NCBI RefSeq assembly: GCF_949987515.2
Contig: NC_082702.1
Span: forward strand, 55,707,600-55,771,599
Direction: 5' to 3'
Length of the DNA: 64,000 nucleotides
From: Delphinus delphis
Lineage: Eukaryota > Chordata > Mammalia > Artiodactyla > Delphinidae
Numbering within the stretch: the stretch's first letter is position 1; every line of letters begins with the position of its first letter. Position numbers and translations under genes: made by a program. Shown here in pieces: positions 42,995 through 54,473 of this stretch. Below the pieces are notes generated by a model, which was not told the DNA's origin, did no database searches, and worked only from the letters and a program-made list of their open reading frames with translations.

Positions 42995-43485
42995 GTTAGT
43001 TCCTGCTGCTGCTGTAACAGGTCATCACCAAGTCGGTGGTTGAAAGCAATACGTATTTAGCATCTTACACTTCCGGAGGCCGCAAGTCCAATCTGGGTCT
43101 CCCTAGGCTAAAATCAAGATACGGGCAGGGCTGCGTCGTCCCTGGAGACTGTTGGGCAGAATCAGGTTTTCTAGCTTCTGGAGGCTGCCCACATTCCTTG
43201 GCTTGTGGCTCCCTCTTCCACCTTCAAAGCCAAGAACCTTGCGTCTCTCTGCCCTGCTTCTGTGGTCACAGCTCCTCTGGCTCTGTCCTGCCCCCTTCCT
43301 CCACATATAAGGACCTATGATTCCAGGGGCTCACTGTACAATCCACAGTACGCTGTCATCTCAAGGTCAGCTGATGAGCAAACTTCATTCCCCTTTGCCG
43401 CGTGAGGGAGCGTACTCACAGGTTCCAGGGATTAGGATGTGGGTGTCTCTAAGGGCCACTGTCCTGCTGACCATTCTAAAGTCCC
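42995..43485 (-). repeat. MaLR-type (MLT1-like) LTR, near full length
   Basis: Plus-strand reading: 'gttcctgctgctgctgtaac', 'cttacacttccggaggccg', 'cattccttggcttgtggc', 'tccacatataaggacctatg', 'ctcacaggttccagggatta' and 'ggatgtgggtgtctctaag'. The order matches the copy at 46920-47375. It is non-coding. Confidence 0.75.
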
Positions 43486-45389
43486 TCATAAAATCAGTTT
43501 ATGAGTCAGGGCAACCATTGACGGGAGTTGTACAGGTAACCCCGAGCCCATTGTGAGTGACACAGGGTCCCAGGTTCCCTTTAGCTCATGGCTTCCAGAG
43601 TTTCCCGATTCCATCACCAACAGACACGGAGAAGAGAACACGAGAAAGCCACTGGACATACACCCTTGGCCTTGAGGTGACCCGTGTCCTCCCACTGGCC
43701 CCAAAGATGGAAGGGAGCTGGGCAGTGACAGCTGTCCACTGCAGCAGCGCCCGGGCATGGTGGAGAGTCAGCTGGTCATCTTTGCCCCGGCTGCCCGCCA
43801 CCCTGGGCGGTTCATCCACGGCTCCGTGAGCTCCAAGAACGTGGGTCTGAGTCTGTCCTGCTGCACCTGGATACCCTGCCCTGGTCCCTGTGTGCTTTGG
43901 GGGAAGGGCTGGGCGTCCTCATCCCCTGGCAGGTGTGGGAACGTGAGGCCCCTCCAGGGCTCCCCTGGACCAGGCTGGGGTTTACCTGGACTGGCCTTTG
44001 CTTTCTTTCTCTGCTTCCTTATCCCGTCCCGGCCCTGCTCCCTGGGTGCCGTGCCTTATGAATCACTCTCACACATCCTTGTCTGCTTCTGACGAACCAC
44101 CTGGGATGGCGTATTTCCCAGGGCCGTCCGCTCAGCCTTGCCTGCAAGCGACACGGCACATGCGTGCACCGGCCCCCAGTGTGACCGGCCTCTGCCCGGG
44201 CTCCCCAGCCCCACGGATATGGGGGAATTGGCCGCAGGTGCTGTGGCTCAACCAGCTCTCCCAGGAAGGGCGCCCCACGAGCCAAGGCAAGAGCACGGAG
44301 AACCAGGCAGCTTCCCGGGAGCTGAGCCCCGCAGGCCCAGGCTGAGTTCTTGGAGCCTGGGGGCCGCGCCTGGAAGATGTAACCTGAGAGCCGTGAGGAC
44401 AGAGCAGTAAGAGTTGCCTGGACCTTGAATGGTCATAGGTACCAGCGTCTGTCCTGGGGCTACTGGGGTTTTTCCTCTTTTCCTTTCTAGCCATGTGTGT
44501 AGATCAAATCAGTGTTTGCTGGGCGTGGACATCTTCTAAGCTTTCGGATCCAGACTGGCGCTCCCTAAATTCAGATCCCGCCTCTGCTCCTCCCAAGCTT
44601 CTGGTTTTAGGCAGACGACCTCTCTGTGCCTTGGTTTCCCCCTCCACTGCTGGGAGATCCAGGAGTCGATCCACATGCATCGCTGAGCGCCGTGCCCGGC
44701 ACTCAGGGACACGGGAGCTGGCCCTGGCCCTGCGAGGAGAGCGAGCTGGTGACCTGGGTCCTGGCCCTGCGCGGCTTTTGTCTCTCCTTTGTCGGGAGAA
44801 CGGGCTCCCGGCCAGCGGGCTTGGACCTCCGTGGCCAGGAAGGCGGGGCCTCCCCTCGGGTACTGGCTCAGGCACTGAGACGTCCTTGGCAGGTCTCACC
44901 TGGAGCGCTGCGGGTGCCGAGCGCTCTGGTGGGTGGCGCTGGGTGGACTCCTGTGCCCCGAGGCCAAGCGGCAGCTGCTCAGAGAACACAGGGGCCGCCG
45001 GGCTTGGCTGTGGCTCATCCTGGCTTGATGGAAAGGGGCTTTGTGCAGTGGAAGTGTCTCCGTGCTCCCGTCACCCCCTCTGTCTTCCCTTGTACATCTC
45101 CAGCCAAGCTGGGATCCAAAGTCTGTTTTTCCTCCAACGAGCGACTGTTTATCTTCTCGGGAACTTCTTGTAATGCCAGGAGCACGGAGCTTGCAAGTCT
45201 GGGCAGGAGGTGGAGAAGCCCGGGCAGCCCCAGAGGCTCCAGGCTTGTAAGTCGATCTCTCCCCAGGAGCCTCTGAATATTTAGCGGGACTCACACGGGC
45301 TGGGCCCGAAGCCCCTTCCCTCCTCTCTCCTCCGATTGCCAGGGTCTGGTCCCTTGGCTGGTGTGTGTCTGTCTGACTGATTCAGGTGT
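43486..45389. other. Low-copy stretch with one MIR
   Basis: A MIR + lies at about 44545-44710. Otherwise nothing was recognised. A 226-codon frame at 44493-45173 runs through the MIR and is not supported as a gene. Confidence 0.5.
44545..44710 (+). repeat. MIR SINE, diverged
   Basis: 'aattcagatcccgcctctgc', 'tctgtgccttggtttccccc' and 'gagcgccgtgcccggcactc' keep MIR order and spacing. Confidence 0.7.
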
Positions 45390-45574
45390 CCATGACATGA
45401 AAAAGAAAAGAGAACTTGGGCAATTTAAGAAAACGATAAACTGCGTGTTGACTTCAACGAAGTTCAAAATGGCACAAAGATAAAAGCAGCTCTTTAGACC
45501 TGGCAAAATTGCTATCAGGTGGGTCTGTTTGCCCCGAACTCTTAACTTCTTTCCATTAAGGTTGTGATTAAGAC
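45390..45574. promoter_or_regulatory. Candidate conserved noncoding element
   Basis: This AT-rich non-repetitive island holds 'gcaatttaagaaaacgataa', 'actgcgtgttgacttcaacg', 'gcacaaagataaaagcagc' and 'gcaaaattgctatcagg'. It has GATA- and homeodomain-like cores. The right edge is the SINE at 45584. Confidence 0.32.
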
Positions 45575-45583
45575 TTCAGGTAG

Positions 45584-45712
45584 GGGGATTACCTGGCGGT
45601 CTAGCGGCTAGGACTCGGCGCTTCCACCGCAGGGGGCACGGGTTTGATCCCTGGTCGGTGAACTAGGATCCCGCATGCCAAAAAAATAAATACAATACAA
45701 TACAATAAAAAT
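45584..45712 (+). repeat. CHR-1-type short SINE
   Basis: 'gattacctggcggtctagcg', 'gttggatccctggtc'-type text (here 'tttgatccctggtcggtga') and a tail of ATACA units (tacaatacaatacaat). ttcaggtag flanks it exactly at 45575-45583 and 45713-45721. Confidence 0.93.
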
Positions 45713-46179
45713 TTCAGGTAGAAAAAAAGAGATCAGTTGAGCCATAGAAATGACTGTTCCGGGGCTCAGGATGGGATGTCCCGGGGGCAGCGTTCGGGAC
45801 CCCAGGGGGTAAAGCCAGCGCAGTCCACCCCTCCAAGGGCTACTGCGCTTGGGGCCCACCTGTCTGCCATCTCTGCCGTGGCCTCCACCCACCCACCACC
45901 CTGCTTTCCCCTTGACCAAGTCTAAGCTGGTAGAGAAGCTGGCACTCGGGGCACCTTGGCTCTCCTGGTTTAGCACCACAGGGATTTAACTGGCTAGAAG
46001 AGCATCGTTTGTAAGACTCTTCCTGTGTCCACACCAACTCTCACCTATAACCTTCTATTTAGAGCAGAAACCACTTGCCATTGGGCATCTCCCAGAAGAC
46101 CTTTGCTTGCGTCCTCACCACGGTTGCCTGTTGGCACATGTCTCCACCACTACACGGCTGTTCACGTGGAGGCTTTTGT

Positions 46180-46425
46180 TCACAGATATTTGTGGAGCAC
46201 CTGCTGTGTGCCAAAGACTGTGCTAGGCAGCACGTGCGATGCCAGGTGGTGACAGGGGCCATGAAGCAAAATAGGGTCGGAGAACACAGGGACGAGAGTT
46301 GTGACTGTAGGCGGGCTGGTCCCAGAGGCCTTGCCGAGGAGGTGGCATTAGGCAGAGAGTTCCAGGCCAGGGGAAGCGCAAGCGCGAAGGCTCCGAGGCA
46401 GCCCACCCGCCCTCTCCGTGCAGGC
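46180..46425 (-). repeat. L2 LINE 3-prime end, reverse
   Basis: 'atttgtggagcacctgctgt', 'gtgccaaagactgtgctagg', 'gaggaggtggcattaggcag' and 'agagttccaggccaggggaa', then 'gcgcgaaggctccgaggc', run in reverse L2 order. Confidence 0.82.
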
Positions 46426-46429
46426 AGGG

Positions 46430-46520
46430 GCCGTATTTTACTCTCCTCTTTATCTTTCCAGCACCTGGCCCAGTGCACACAATAGGTGCTCAGTCGAAGT
46501 TTGTTGAGTGAATTCAAGTT
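46430..46520 (+). repeat. L2 LINE 3-prime tail
   Basis: 'gtattttactctcctcttta', 'cagcacctggcccagtgc' and 'aataggtgctcagtcgaag', then 'tttgttgagtgaattcaag', mark an L2 tail. Confidence 0.85.
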
Positions 46521-46919
46521 TTAAGTCAGCTGGTGCCGGGGGACCAGATGAGGGGAAGGTAAAGAAGAAATGAGTCTCTTGTAAACATCGGGGGCGTGCA
46601 TTTACTCGAGCTTCCTGGGCCGAGGGCTGATGTCCCAAGCAGGTCCTTACTCCATTCTGGAACTTTTCTTCCCCCTCCAGGGCTTTGCTCTAAAATAGAA
46701 AATTCCAGCAACCACGGGCTGCTTGCTTTTCCCCGAGGCTTCCCAGGGTGATCGTGTTGGGGTCAAGGACACTTCAAGGTCACCTGTGAGTGATTGGTCC
46801 TTTCTCCCCCTCGGACTTGGCTGACGTGGGGGATGGGCTGTGAGCTCCCTGGATCGAACACAGAGAAGAGCATTTACTGAGCAACTGTTGTATGTCAGGT
46901 GCTGTGCGTCTGGAAACAT

Positions 46920-47375
46920 TTGTCGTTTCCTGTTGCTTCTGTAACAGACCCCCACCAACTTGGCAGTTTAAAGCAACACAAGTTTATTACCTTACAGTCT
47001 GGAGGTCAGAGATCTGACACAGGTCTCGCCCGGCTAGAATCAGGGTGTCGCAGGGCTGGTTCCTCCTGGAGGCTCCAGGGGAGAACGTTTCCTTCCTTTT
47101 CCCGCTGCCAGAGGCTCCCGCATTCCTTTGCTTGTGGTCCCACATCCCTCCAACCTCTTCCTTCTGTCATCCCATCTCCTCCTTCCCACCCCTGCCTCCC
47201 TCTTACGAGGACCCTTGTGCTTGCACTGGGCCCGCGGGGCTGATCTCCCATCTCAGGGTCCGCAACTTAATCACATCTGCAAGGTCCCTTTTGTTCTATA
47301 AAGTGACACATTTGCAGGTTCCAGAGATTAGGACATGGCCGACTCTGGGGACCATTATTTGACCTCCACACCAGT
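46920..47375 (-). repeat. MaLR-type (MLT1-like) LTR, near full length
   Basis: Plus-strand reading: 'tttcctgttgcttctgtaac', 'tggcagtttaaagcaacaca', 'cttacagtctggaggtcag', 'gcattcctttgcttgtggt', 'cttaatcacatctgcaagg' and 'gcaggttccagagattagg'. It is the cleanest copy of this family here and non-coding. Confidence 0.78.
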
Positions 47376-48960
47376 CATTCTTGCCGGGCTGAGCTGGCCA
47401 CATGCGGCCCCTGGGTCGTGGAGTCCGTGCCCACGGCTGAAGGACAGGCAGGTTGGTGAGGACTGCACGGCGATAGAGGGATTTCCTGAGCACTGATTCT
47501 GCACCGGGCACCGTTGTGTGTGCTGGGACTGAACCCTCTGGCCTTGTGGCCGTGCTGCTGCGGAACCTGACACAGCCGGTTCAGCCCCAGCAGGTGTGCT
47601 CTGGGTCACCCTGGGTCAGTTTCCTCCCCTAGAACATCAGGGTGTTGATAGAACCTTTCCCCCGGGCTGTTGCATGAAGATGACCTCAGTTAACGACCAT
47701 TGTTTAGAATGGAGATGGGGGACCCCCGGGGGGTCCCCACGCCACCCTGGATTCTCGCCCATCCCAGGAGGTTCTGGGTGCAGTTTGGTGTTTGCCCAGG
47801 AGGTGATACAACAGAGCACTGGAAACATGGCCGAAGCCACAGCCCTCAGGTCGCCCTCAACCCCAGTTCCCATGCCTGCTGCCCATCCTAGGTACAAGGA
47901 AGGGGATTGGCCCCACAGACCGGACAAGGCTCTGTCCCCTCCCCTCCCCTCTCACCACTGCGCCCCAGCAAGCAGCCTGTGGGCCCACCTTCAGGTCCTT
48001 GGGTGACCCTTTGGGCCCGGCCTGAGCCCCAAGGCAGTCGTGGTCCCCACCCCCAGCAAATGTCCAGCCCTTTTGTCCCCAAATGCACCAAGATGGGCTC
48101 TAACAAGGACAGAGTGGCCGACAAAGAACAGTGCCGCTGGGGGGCGCTCCAGGGAGAAGGCAGCGCTCGAACTGGGCACCTGGACCCTTGTAGGGAGGAG
48201 AGGACAAACCCTGATGACAACAGGCTCCTCCCCTTCCCCCCTCCATCCTTCCTTCCTTCTCCCACAAGTCTCCCACGGGAACTTCTCTATAGGTCGCCAG
48301 AGACCACGGCCCACGGTGGGCGCCGCCCACACCCCCAGCTCCCCTGTGCCCTTCCTCCAGCCTGAGCTGAGCCGTCCTTGGCCCTTTCTCTGCAGGAATG
48401 CCCCCACGGGGGTGGCTCCTGCTGCCTGGAGCGCATCACGGCAGCCATGGGGACTTGGCACACGGTTAGAGGCCCGGCACCCGGCACGTAGTAGGTGCCC
48501 AGTACAGACTGTTGAACGATGGTGTGACTCAGCAAGGGTGACCTTGGTGGGGGGTGTGACCCCTTTTGGGATCTGCAGGCTCCTCTGCTGCCCAGGGCAT
48601 AGGTCTCCCATGTGCAATAAATCCCTTGGGCCCCCTGGGTCCTGCGGGACGAGAACAGTGCAGGGAAGGCAGGAAGTGGCCGCCACCCTCTGGAGCGCGG
48701 CTCCTGTCTACAGCTGGCGGGGCGTGTGCCAGGCCGGGAGGGGGGGAAGGGGGGGAAGGCTGGGGGGCGGGGGGAGGGCGGCCGCGTGGTTGTGCTGGGG
48801 CTCGCCGGGCAGCCCTGGCTTGCACGCGCTCCGTCTCTCAGCTGACTTCTCGGGAGTGTGCTCCCGGAGCTGGTCTGCAGACCTGGGAGAGAGGCTTTCT
48901 CTGCCCCTCCCGCCGCCTTGCTGCTCCGCCCCCTCCCCCCCCCCCCACCCCGGACCGAAG
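47376..48960. other. G+C-rich low-copy stretch
   Basis: It holds an L2/MIR-like fragment ('tttcctgagcactgattctg', about 47480-47530), a MIR tail ('cacgtagtaggtgcccagta', about 48484-48505) and a G-rich run (48735-48782). Frames up to 374 codons are composition artefacts. Confidence 0.5.
48735..48782. repeat. G-run cluster
   Basis: Successive runs of four or more G (gggaggggggg, aagggggggaagg, ggggggcggggggaggg) form a plus-strand G-quadruplex-prone block, followed by a poly-C/pyrimidine block at 48930-48952. Confidence 0.8.
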
Positions 48961-48974
48961 GGAGCTGCTCCGAG

Positions 48975-49056
48975 ATGGCCAGGCCAGGGGGCCAGGGGCT
49001 GGGACTGTCAGTTCTCGTGGACCAGAAGAGCCCCAAGTGGCCAGTGCCCCTGCCGG
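48975..49056 (+). CDS. Weak candidate first coding exon
   Basis: An ATG (48975, context gagATGg) opens 27 codons plus one base and ends at CCGG/GTGAGT (GT at 49057-49058), a good donor sequence. The upstream 100 bases are CpG- and pyrimidine-rich, so either a promoter or an acceptor before 48961 is possible. The peptide starts MARPGGQGLGLS and reads on to PKWPVPLP. No domain, signal peptide or gene match was recognised. Chance is a real alternative. Confidence 0.2.
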
Positions 49057-51534
49057 GTGAGTCCCTGGGATGGCCCCATGGCGGGGGCGGGGGGGGGGAA
49101 GGGGGGTCCTGGGACGGTGCCCAGGCTCACAGGGCAGAGGCAGAGATGGGGGAGCAGATGCTGAGCAGGGACTCGGTGAGGGGAGCACGTCCTGGCTGCA
49201 AGGGCACCGAGGCGCATGTGTGGAACGCAGCACGGCCCAGGGGACAGATGGAATGTCCCCGGGGGCCGGCATAATGGCCTCAGTCTGAGCCGGGGCCCAA
49301 GGGCAAGCGTTGGATGGCAAGGGGGCGCAGCAGAGCGCTGAGGCATGACAGCAAGTACCGCAGCCCTGGGCGCCCCCGAGCATGTCCCCACTGCCCCCAC
49401 CGCCGTCTGTGCCGTCACGGGGCTCAGGCTGGCGCGGGGCCTGGCGCTGGGCACCTGGAGGTGCGCACAGGTGAGCCTGCTGTCCTCCCAGCCGCTGGAG
49501 GTGAAGCCCAGAGCCAGGTGGCTCACAGAGGTCACTGAATCCTACCGTCCCTTCCTACAGAGGGGATCCTGAGGCTCAGAGGAGGGAGCATCGCTGCTGG
49601 GGGCTGCCCAGCCCCCCGGGACAGAGCAGGGTCTAGAACCCAGGTGACCCACCTGCCAAGCCCCCTCCTGCCGCCGGGAGTGGGAGGAAAAGGGCAGAAG
49701 GGCTGGGAGAGGAGCCGGGCAGATCTGGGAGCTCGGGAGCTGGTGGAGGAGGCCAAGGGACAGCCTCCGAGGAGGTGCTGGGAGGAACATAGGTGTGCTC
49801 GGCACAGGTGATGCTGAACCCCAGAGCTCCCCGTTCCATACCAGGTGGGGTGCGAGGGCTCCCCCTGCTCCCATCACAGCCAGCTTCTTGGCCCCTAGGA
49901 CAGCATGCAGGGCTCTGGGCTGGGAGGTGGGAGGCGTGGACTCTAGTCCTGACCCTCCACTCCCTGCCTTGGATTTAATCTGATTACGAAGGAACACACT
50001 GGCGAGGGGAGCGCGCTCCCCTGCCCATCCACAGGGCGGTTGGCTCTGAGGTAGTGAGCTCTCCGTCCTCGATCGTATGCGAGCAGGAATCACCAACCCA
50101 TTGGAGAGGTTGTAGAGGCGCAGAGGTCAGACGGGACAATCTTCCTTCCGTGTCTCAGATTCCAGGTCCCTCCTCCTCTGTGTGCCCCATCTGTGCAGCA
50201 AGAGGGACTGTAGCAGCTGGCGTTCAGTGAGCATCTACTATATACTAAGGCTCTTTGCCACCCTTGGCAGACAGTTCCCTGAACCCTCACCACACCCCGT
50301 GTGCGGGCGCCCTTCTTCCACCATGTTCCAGATGAGAAGACCCAGGCACGGAGGTTCAGGTGACCGGCTGATGGCCCCCAGGCCAGTCAGTTGAGTGGCA
50401 GAACTGGCATGAAAGTGTGGCACAGAGTTTGCATCCTGCCCCACCACGCAGGATAAGAGGTATCCTCAATTACAGGAAGGCCAACCCCATTTAGGAAAAT
50501 GTTTCCTAAGCTTTGAGAAGTCCAGAAGGTTCTCCAGAGTCACTGCGGGGCTTTGGCTGGGAGGACAGTGGGCTGTGGCTTTTCAGGACTGGGTAGCCCC
50601 AGTCCTGCCAGGACAGGCAGGTGCCAGGCAATGAGGCACCTGTGGTGATGGGAGACGGGGCACCTTGTCCTCCTGGGGGCGGGGGGGCACTGGGAGCCCA
50701 AGAGCAGGCCCGGGCCCAGCCTGCCTCGTGGGTGCTAGGAGGGCAGCCAGGGGCCGTCATTGCCTTTGTTCCCATCACGAAGGCACAGTCCGGACTCCAG
50801 CCCCTTCCTCACACCCTTGGCGGCCAGACAGGCCACATTTGCCCCAGGCAACTGCAGGCCCTGTCCCCGACACCGCCCGGTACCCAGTGTCTGCGCTTCC
50901 TGGGATCCCCCAGACCCTCTTTAAACAGAGGACTGAAGCTGAGCCCTGGCCTGGGCCATGGGCGTGGGGTCTTGGTGGGTAGTGTGTCCCTTCCTGTAGA
51001 TGCGGCTCAGCCCCGCCTCTTGCAGGAAGCCTTCAGTGATTGCTCCTCCTCAGAACCTCCCTTTCCCCCTCTCTCCCAGTATTACATCGTTTCCTCAGCC
51101 CCAGAGTGGGAAGGGAGCTCACCTGACTTCACTGAGGTCTAAACCAGGGGGCGTGGGAGAACACAGGTGGCACTATTAACCTATTATGTGGGGACATTAG
51201 CTGAAAACCAGGACTGTCCTGGGCAAACCAGGACATACAGTTGCCTGGCTTCTACCATGATTGTTGGCCATTTGCGTGTTGCCTTCTTTGGTTCTCTTTC
51301 CTGTCAGATAAAACAGACAAAAAAGGGAAGGGGAAAGGAGGGAGGGGAGAGATTCAAAGCATGGGCTCTTGTGTTGCTGCTTTCTAGTGGAGCCTCAGCT
51401 TACTCATCTGTAAAGTGGGAGTGCTGGCAGCAGCTATCACGTAGGGTCACCGTGAGGTTAAATGAGGCTACGTGCATAGCAAACGTTCAGTCATGCTGTC
51501 CTTGTTTCTGGGAAGTGACCTGTCTTTGCCTCCA
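49057..51534. other. Low-copy stretch with MIR fragments
   Basis: It holds MIR - (49545-49650, 'tacagaggggatcctgagg'), MIR - (50215-50455, 'gtgagcatctactatatact', then 'ttccagatgagaagacccag') and MIR + (51385-51500, 'gcttactcatctgtaaagtg', then 'gaggttaaatgaggctacg'). No gene is supported. Confidence 0.55.
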
Positions 51535-51625
51535 TCCTTCCAGCACCAAACTAGTGCCAGACAGGGCCTCAGATATACTGATTGCTTCCTGGAAGAGGGT
51601 CTGCATACAGTAGGTGCTCAGTAAC
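51535..51625 (+). repeat. L2-like tail
   Basis: 'ctccatccttccagcaccaa' and 'catacagtaggtgctcagta', then 'acatttctagaagg', mark an L2 3-prime tail that passes straight into TGGA repeats. Confidence 0.65.
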
Positions 51626-51790
51626 ATTTCTAGAAGGATGGATGGATGGATGGGTGGGTGGATGGATGGGTGGATAGGTGTATGGATAGCGGAGGATGGG
51701 TGGATGGGTGGATGGATGGACAGTGGAGGATGGATGGGTGGATAGATGGATGGGTAGGTGGATGGGTGCATGGATGTTTGGCTGAATGAA
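51622..51790. repeat. (TGGA)n minisatellite
   Basis: About 170 bases of ggatggat, gggtgg and ggatagg steps, with a partial higher-order unit around 'gtggaggatggatgggtgg'. It starts at an L2-like tail, as does the one at 31252. Confidence 0.95.
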
Positions 51791-54185
51791 TAGTGAGTGA
51801 ATGTTGGGTCTCCTCTCATCCCCGGCAGGCCTGGAGACCCCGGCCGACTGGCAGCAGGTAGCCCAGGGCTAGGATGACTGTGCTTTTGTCCCCACGGTCC
51901 CCCGTGGTTGCCCATTGCCGTGGCAGGGCCGCACACTCTCTGCACCTCCTCCATAAGCCACAGGCCCTGGCTGCGCACCAGGCCTTCCTCCCTCCCTCCC
52001 TTTGGGCACCATCAGTACAGACAGGTCAAGGGGCTTTCGGATCAGCGGCTCCTTGCCCCCTCTCTCTGGGGGCTCTGTGTGTGTGCGTGTGTGTGTGTCT
52101 GTCTGTCTCTCTGTGAGTACATGTGTCTGTATCTGTGTGTGTTGGTGTGTGTGGGTGTGAGTTTGTGGGCGTGTGTGGTTTTATGTGCGTGTCGGTGTGC
52201 ATGTGTGCGTGTGCCCGGCAGGCCCAGCGGGCGACGTGGCCCCTGTGGCTTCAGGCTGAGGGAATTAGTGTGCAGACAGTGGCTTTGGTAACTGGCCAGG
52301 TCTGCTGTCCCTGGAAGCTGTGAGGGGCGTGGACGTGACACGAGTCTGACCTGCTGGTTCGAGGGGGGCTGTGGAGGAGAGGGCCCCTGAGGCTAGCTTT
52401 TGGGACCCTAAGCCCCTCGTCCTGGGCCACCCACTGCTGCCCCAAGGCCAGAAGAAGACTTGTCCTCTGTGGGTGGGGACAGATGAGTGGACAAGGGCCA
52501 GCCTCCCTGTCCCTTCACCGGTGACAGTGGTACCACGCCCTCCCTTATGGGGGCTAAGAAGCCATTCCTGGCACCCCTCGCTCCCCAGATGTGGTGTGAA
52601 AAGTGGGGCTCTGGACCTGGCTGTCCTGGGCTCAAATCCCCTTACTGCCACTTAATGCTGTGTGTCCTGGACAAGCTGCCTAACTTCTCTGGGCTATTTC
52701 CCGACATGAACCAGGGCTGTGAGGACGGAGTGGGTCAGGACCTGAGGCCCTCGGGACAGCTCAGCTCAGGCAGCACGAGCTGTCAGCACCCTGATTTTCA
52801 CTGTCCCAATCATCATTCTGTTTTCCTTGTCTGGAAGCATTTGAATCCCCATGTCACTCCTCCCCCCCTACCCTACCACAACCCACTTCCTCCAGGTGGG
52901 GAGAAAGGCAGGAATCTCAGGACCCTGACTGGGTCAGGGAAGTTCGCATCTGACCCTCACCAGACCTGGGGCGGGAGGCAGCCAGCCAAGGTGAGACACA
53001 GCCCCCTTGTCTGGAATGTTCAGAAATCACAGGCAAATGCCGTCCTCAGGGCGGCTTCCAGCCACCCTCCCCCCAACCAGCATCCCAGCCTCTGGCCCTC
53101 TATCCCCCTCACCCAGCAGGGTGCAGGATGGGAAGGAGCATTCGTCAAGCACCATGAATGCCCGTTCTCAAGTCATTGGCCCCACTTTACAGATAGGGAA
53201 ACTGAGAGCCGTGGGATGCTCACCCCAGGCATACGTGGGGCGTGGGACCAGCCCCAGGCAAAGCAGGAATTCCCACCAGGAACCAACCTACACACTCTGC
53301 GTGGGCCTCCCTCCCATCTCTTTGGACCCGAACCCCTGCCCGCTAAGCCCCTCTGGCCCCCAGGCAGGGCTCCAGCCTGTCCCCAGCTTCTCCCCCGCTC
53401 CCCGCAGGAAGCAGAGCCCGGGGAGACGGCTAACTGCACATTCTTAGGAACCAGACCCCGCAGGCCGATCCGTGCACCCTGTGTGAGGCTCAGTTTCCCC
53501 ATCCGTGAAATGGGGATAACCAAGGTTGTTCATCTTCTCTAGTGTGGGGAAGGCCGGGCTGTTGAGGCCCCACCCCTGTCCCCAGGGGCTGGTCTGGGGT
53601 GAGTTCAGAGCTGGGTGGGCTGGTCTGGCCGCCTCACGTCTCCCTAATGGCAGGTTTGGGCGCAGACAGAGCCTGTGGCCTGGCGGTGTGGGGTGGTGGT
53701 TGTGCTCCCCTGCCCGCCTGCCCTCCTGCCTGCCGTGTGGTCCCAGCGGGGGCACGTGAACACAGGCTGGCTCTGTTCTCAGAGCTTTGGGAGGCGGGCT
53801 GTCACGGCAGGAGCCAGGAGCTGGAGGGGAGCCCAGAAGTGGGGGAGGGGCAGCGGATGTCTGCGCCTTCCCTCACCCTCAGCGCCAGGCCCTGCCTAGC
53901 CACAGGTGCCCCCGCAGCACAGGGTGTGAGTGGAGGGCTGGGGGCGCCAGGGAGGGGAGTGCAGGAGAGCGAGGAGGGGGTTTTGGTGGGCGGAGCCGCC
54001 CCCCTCTGTTCTGGGGCTTTAGAGGTGTCCAAGGCCACACAGGCTGGTCTGCGCGGCCACCATCACCAGGGCTGCAGGTCCCACTGGATTTCCAAACTGC
54101 TTCTGCCGTTGTGCAGGCTGTGCACTGCACAATCTCAGGGGGCCTTTGGGTAGAGTTGTGCAGTGGCCTAGGGCCTCCCTCCCAT
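51791..54185. other. Low-copy stretch with GT-rich and MIR segments
   Basis: It holds GT-rich DNA (52075-52215), MIR + (52595-52740, 'gggctcaaatccccttactg', then 'gcctaacttctctgggct'), MIR - (53125-53215, 'cactttacagatagggaaac') and a MIR + core piece (53475-53535, 'gctcagtttccccatccgtg'). No gene is supported. Confidence 0.55.
52075..52215. repeat. Degenerate (GT)n tract
   Basis: Interrupted GT and TCTG steps ('gtgtgtgcgtgtgtgtgtgt', 'ctgtctgtctctctgtgag', 'gtgtgggtgtgagtttgtg'). The Cys/Val-rich frames here are artefacts. Confidence 0.85.
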
Positions 54186-54200
54186 CTGCACCTACCATAT

Positions 54201-54473
54201 ATATTTTTTAAAATTAATTTATTTATGGCTGCGTTGGGTCTTCGTTGCTGTGCGCGGGTTCTCACTGCGGTGACTTCTGTTGATGCGGAGCGCGGGTTCT
54301 AGGTTCACAGGCTTCAGTAGCTGTGGTTCAAAGGCTCTAGGGCACAGGCTCAGTAGTTGTGGCGCACGGGCTTAGTTGCTCCGCGGCATGTGGGATCTTC
54401 CCGGACCAGGGCTCGAACCCATGTCTCCTGCATTGGCAGGCGGATTCTTAACCAGTGCGCCACCAGGGAAGCC
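54201..54473 (-). repeat. CHR-type SINE with exact 15-base target-site duplication
   Basis: An A/T tail, 'gttgggtcttcgttgctgtg', a shortened body and the head 'accagtgcgccaccaggg' lie in reverse. ctgcacctaccatat is exact at 54186-54200 and 54474-54488. Confidence 0.98.

Larger units (their letters stand above)
45722..46915. other. Low-copy stretch with two opposed L2 ends
   Basis: L2 - (46180-46425) and L2 + (46430-46520) are listed separately. The rest shows no gene or known repeat. Confidence 0.5.

Noticed and set aside
48040..49164. 374-codon open frame on the plus strand
   Set aside because: It lies in very G+C-rich DNA, crosses G-runs and shows Pro/Arg/Gly-rich text without domains. 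Overlapping long frames exist on both strands.
52487..53542. 351-codon open frame on the plus strand
   Set aside because: It runs through two MIR elements in opposite orientations and low-copy DNA. There is no domain, and the composition shifts along its length.
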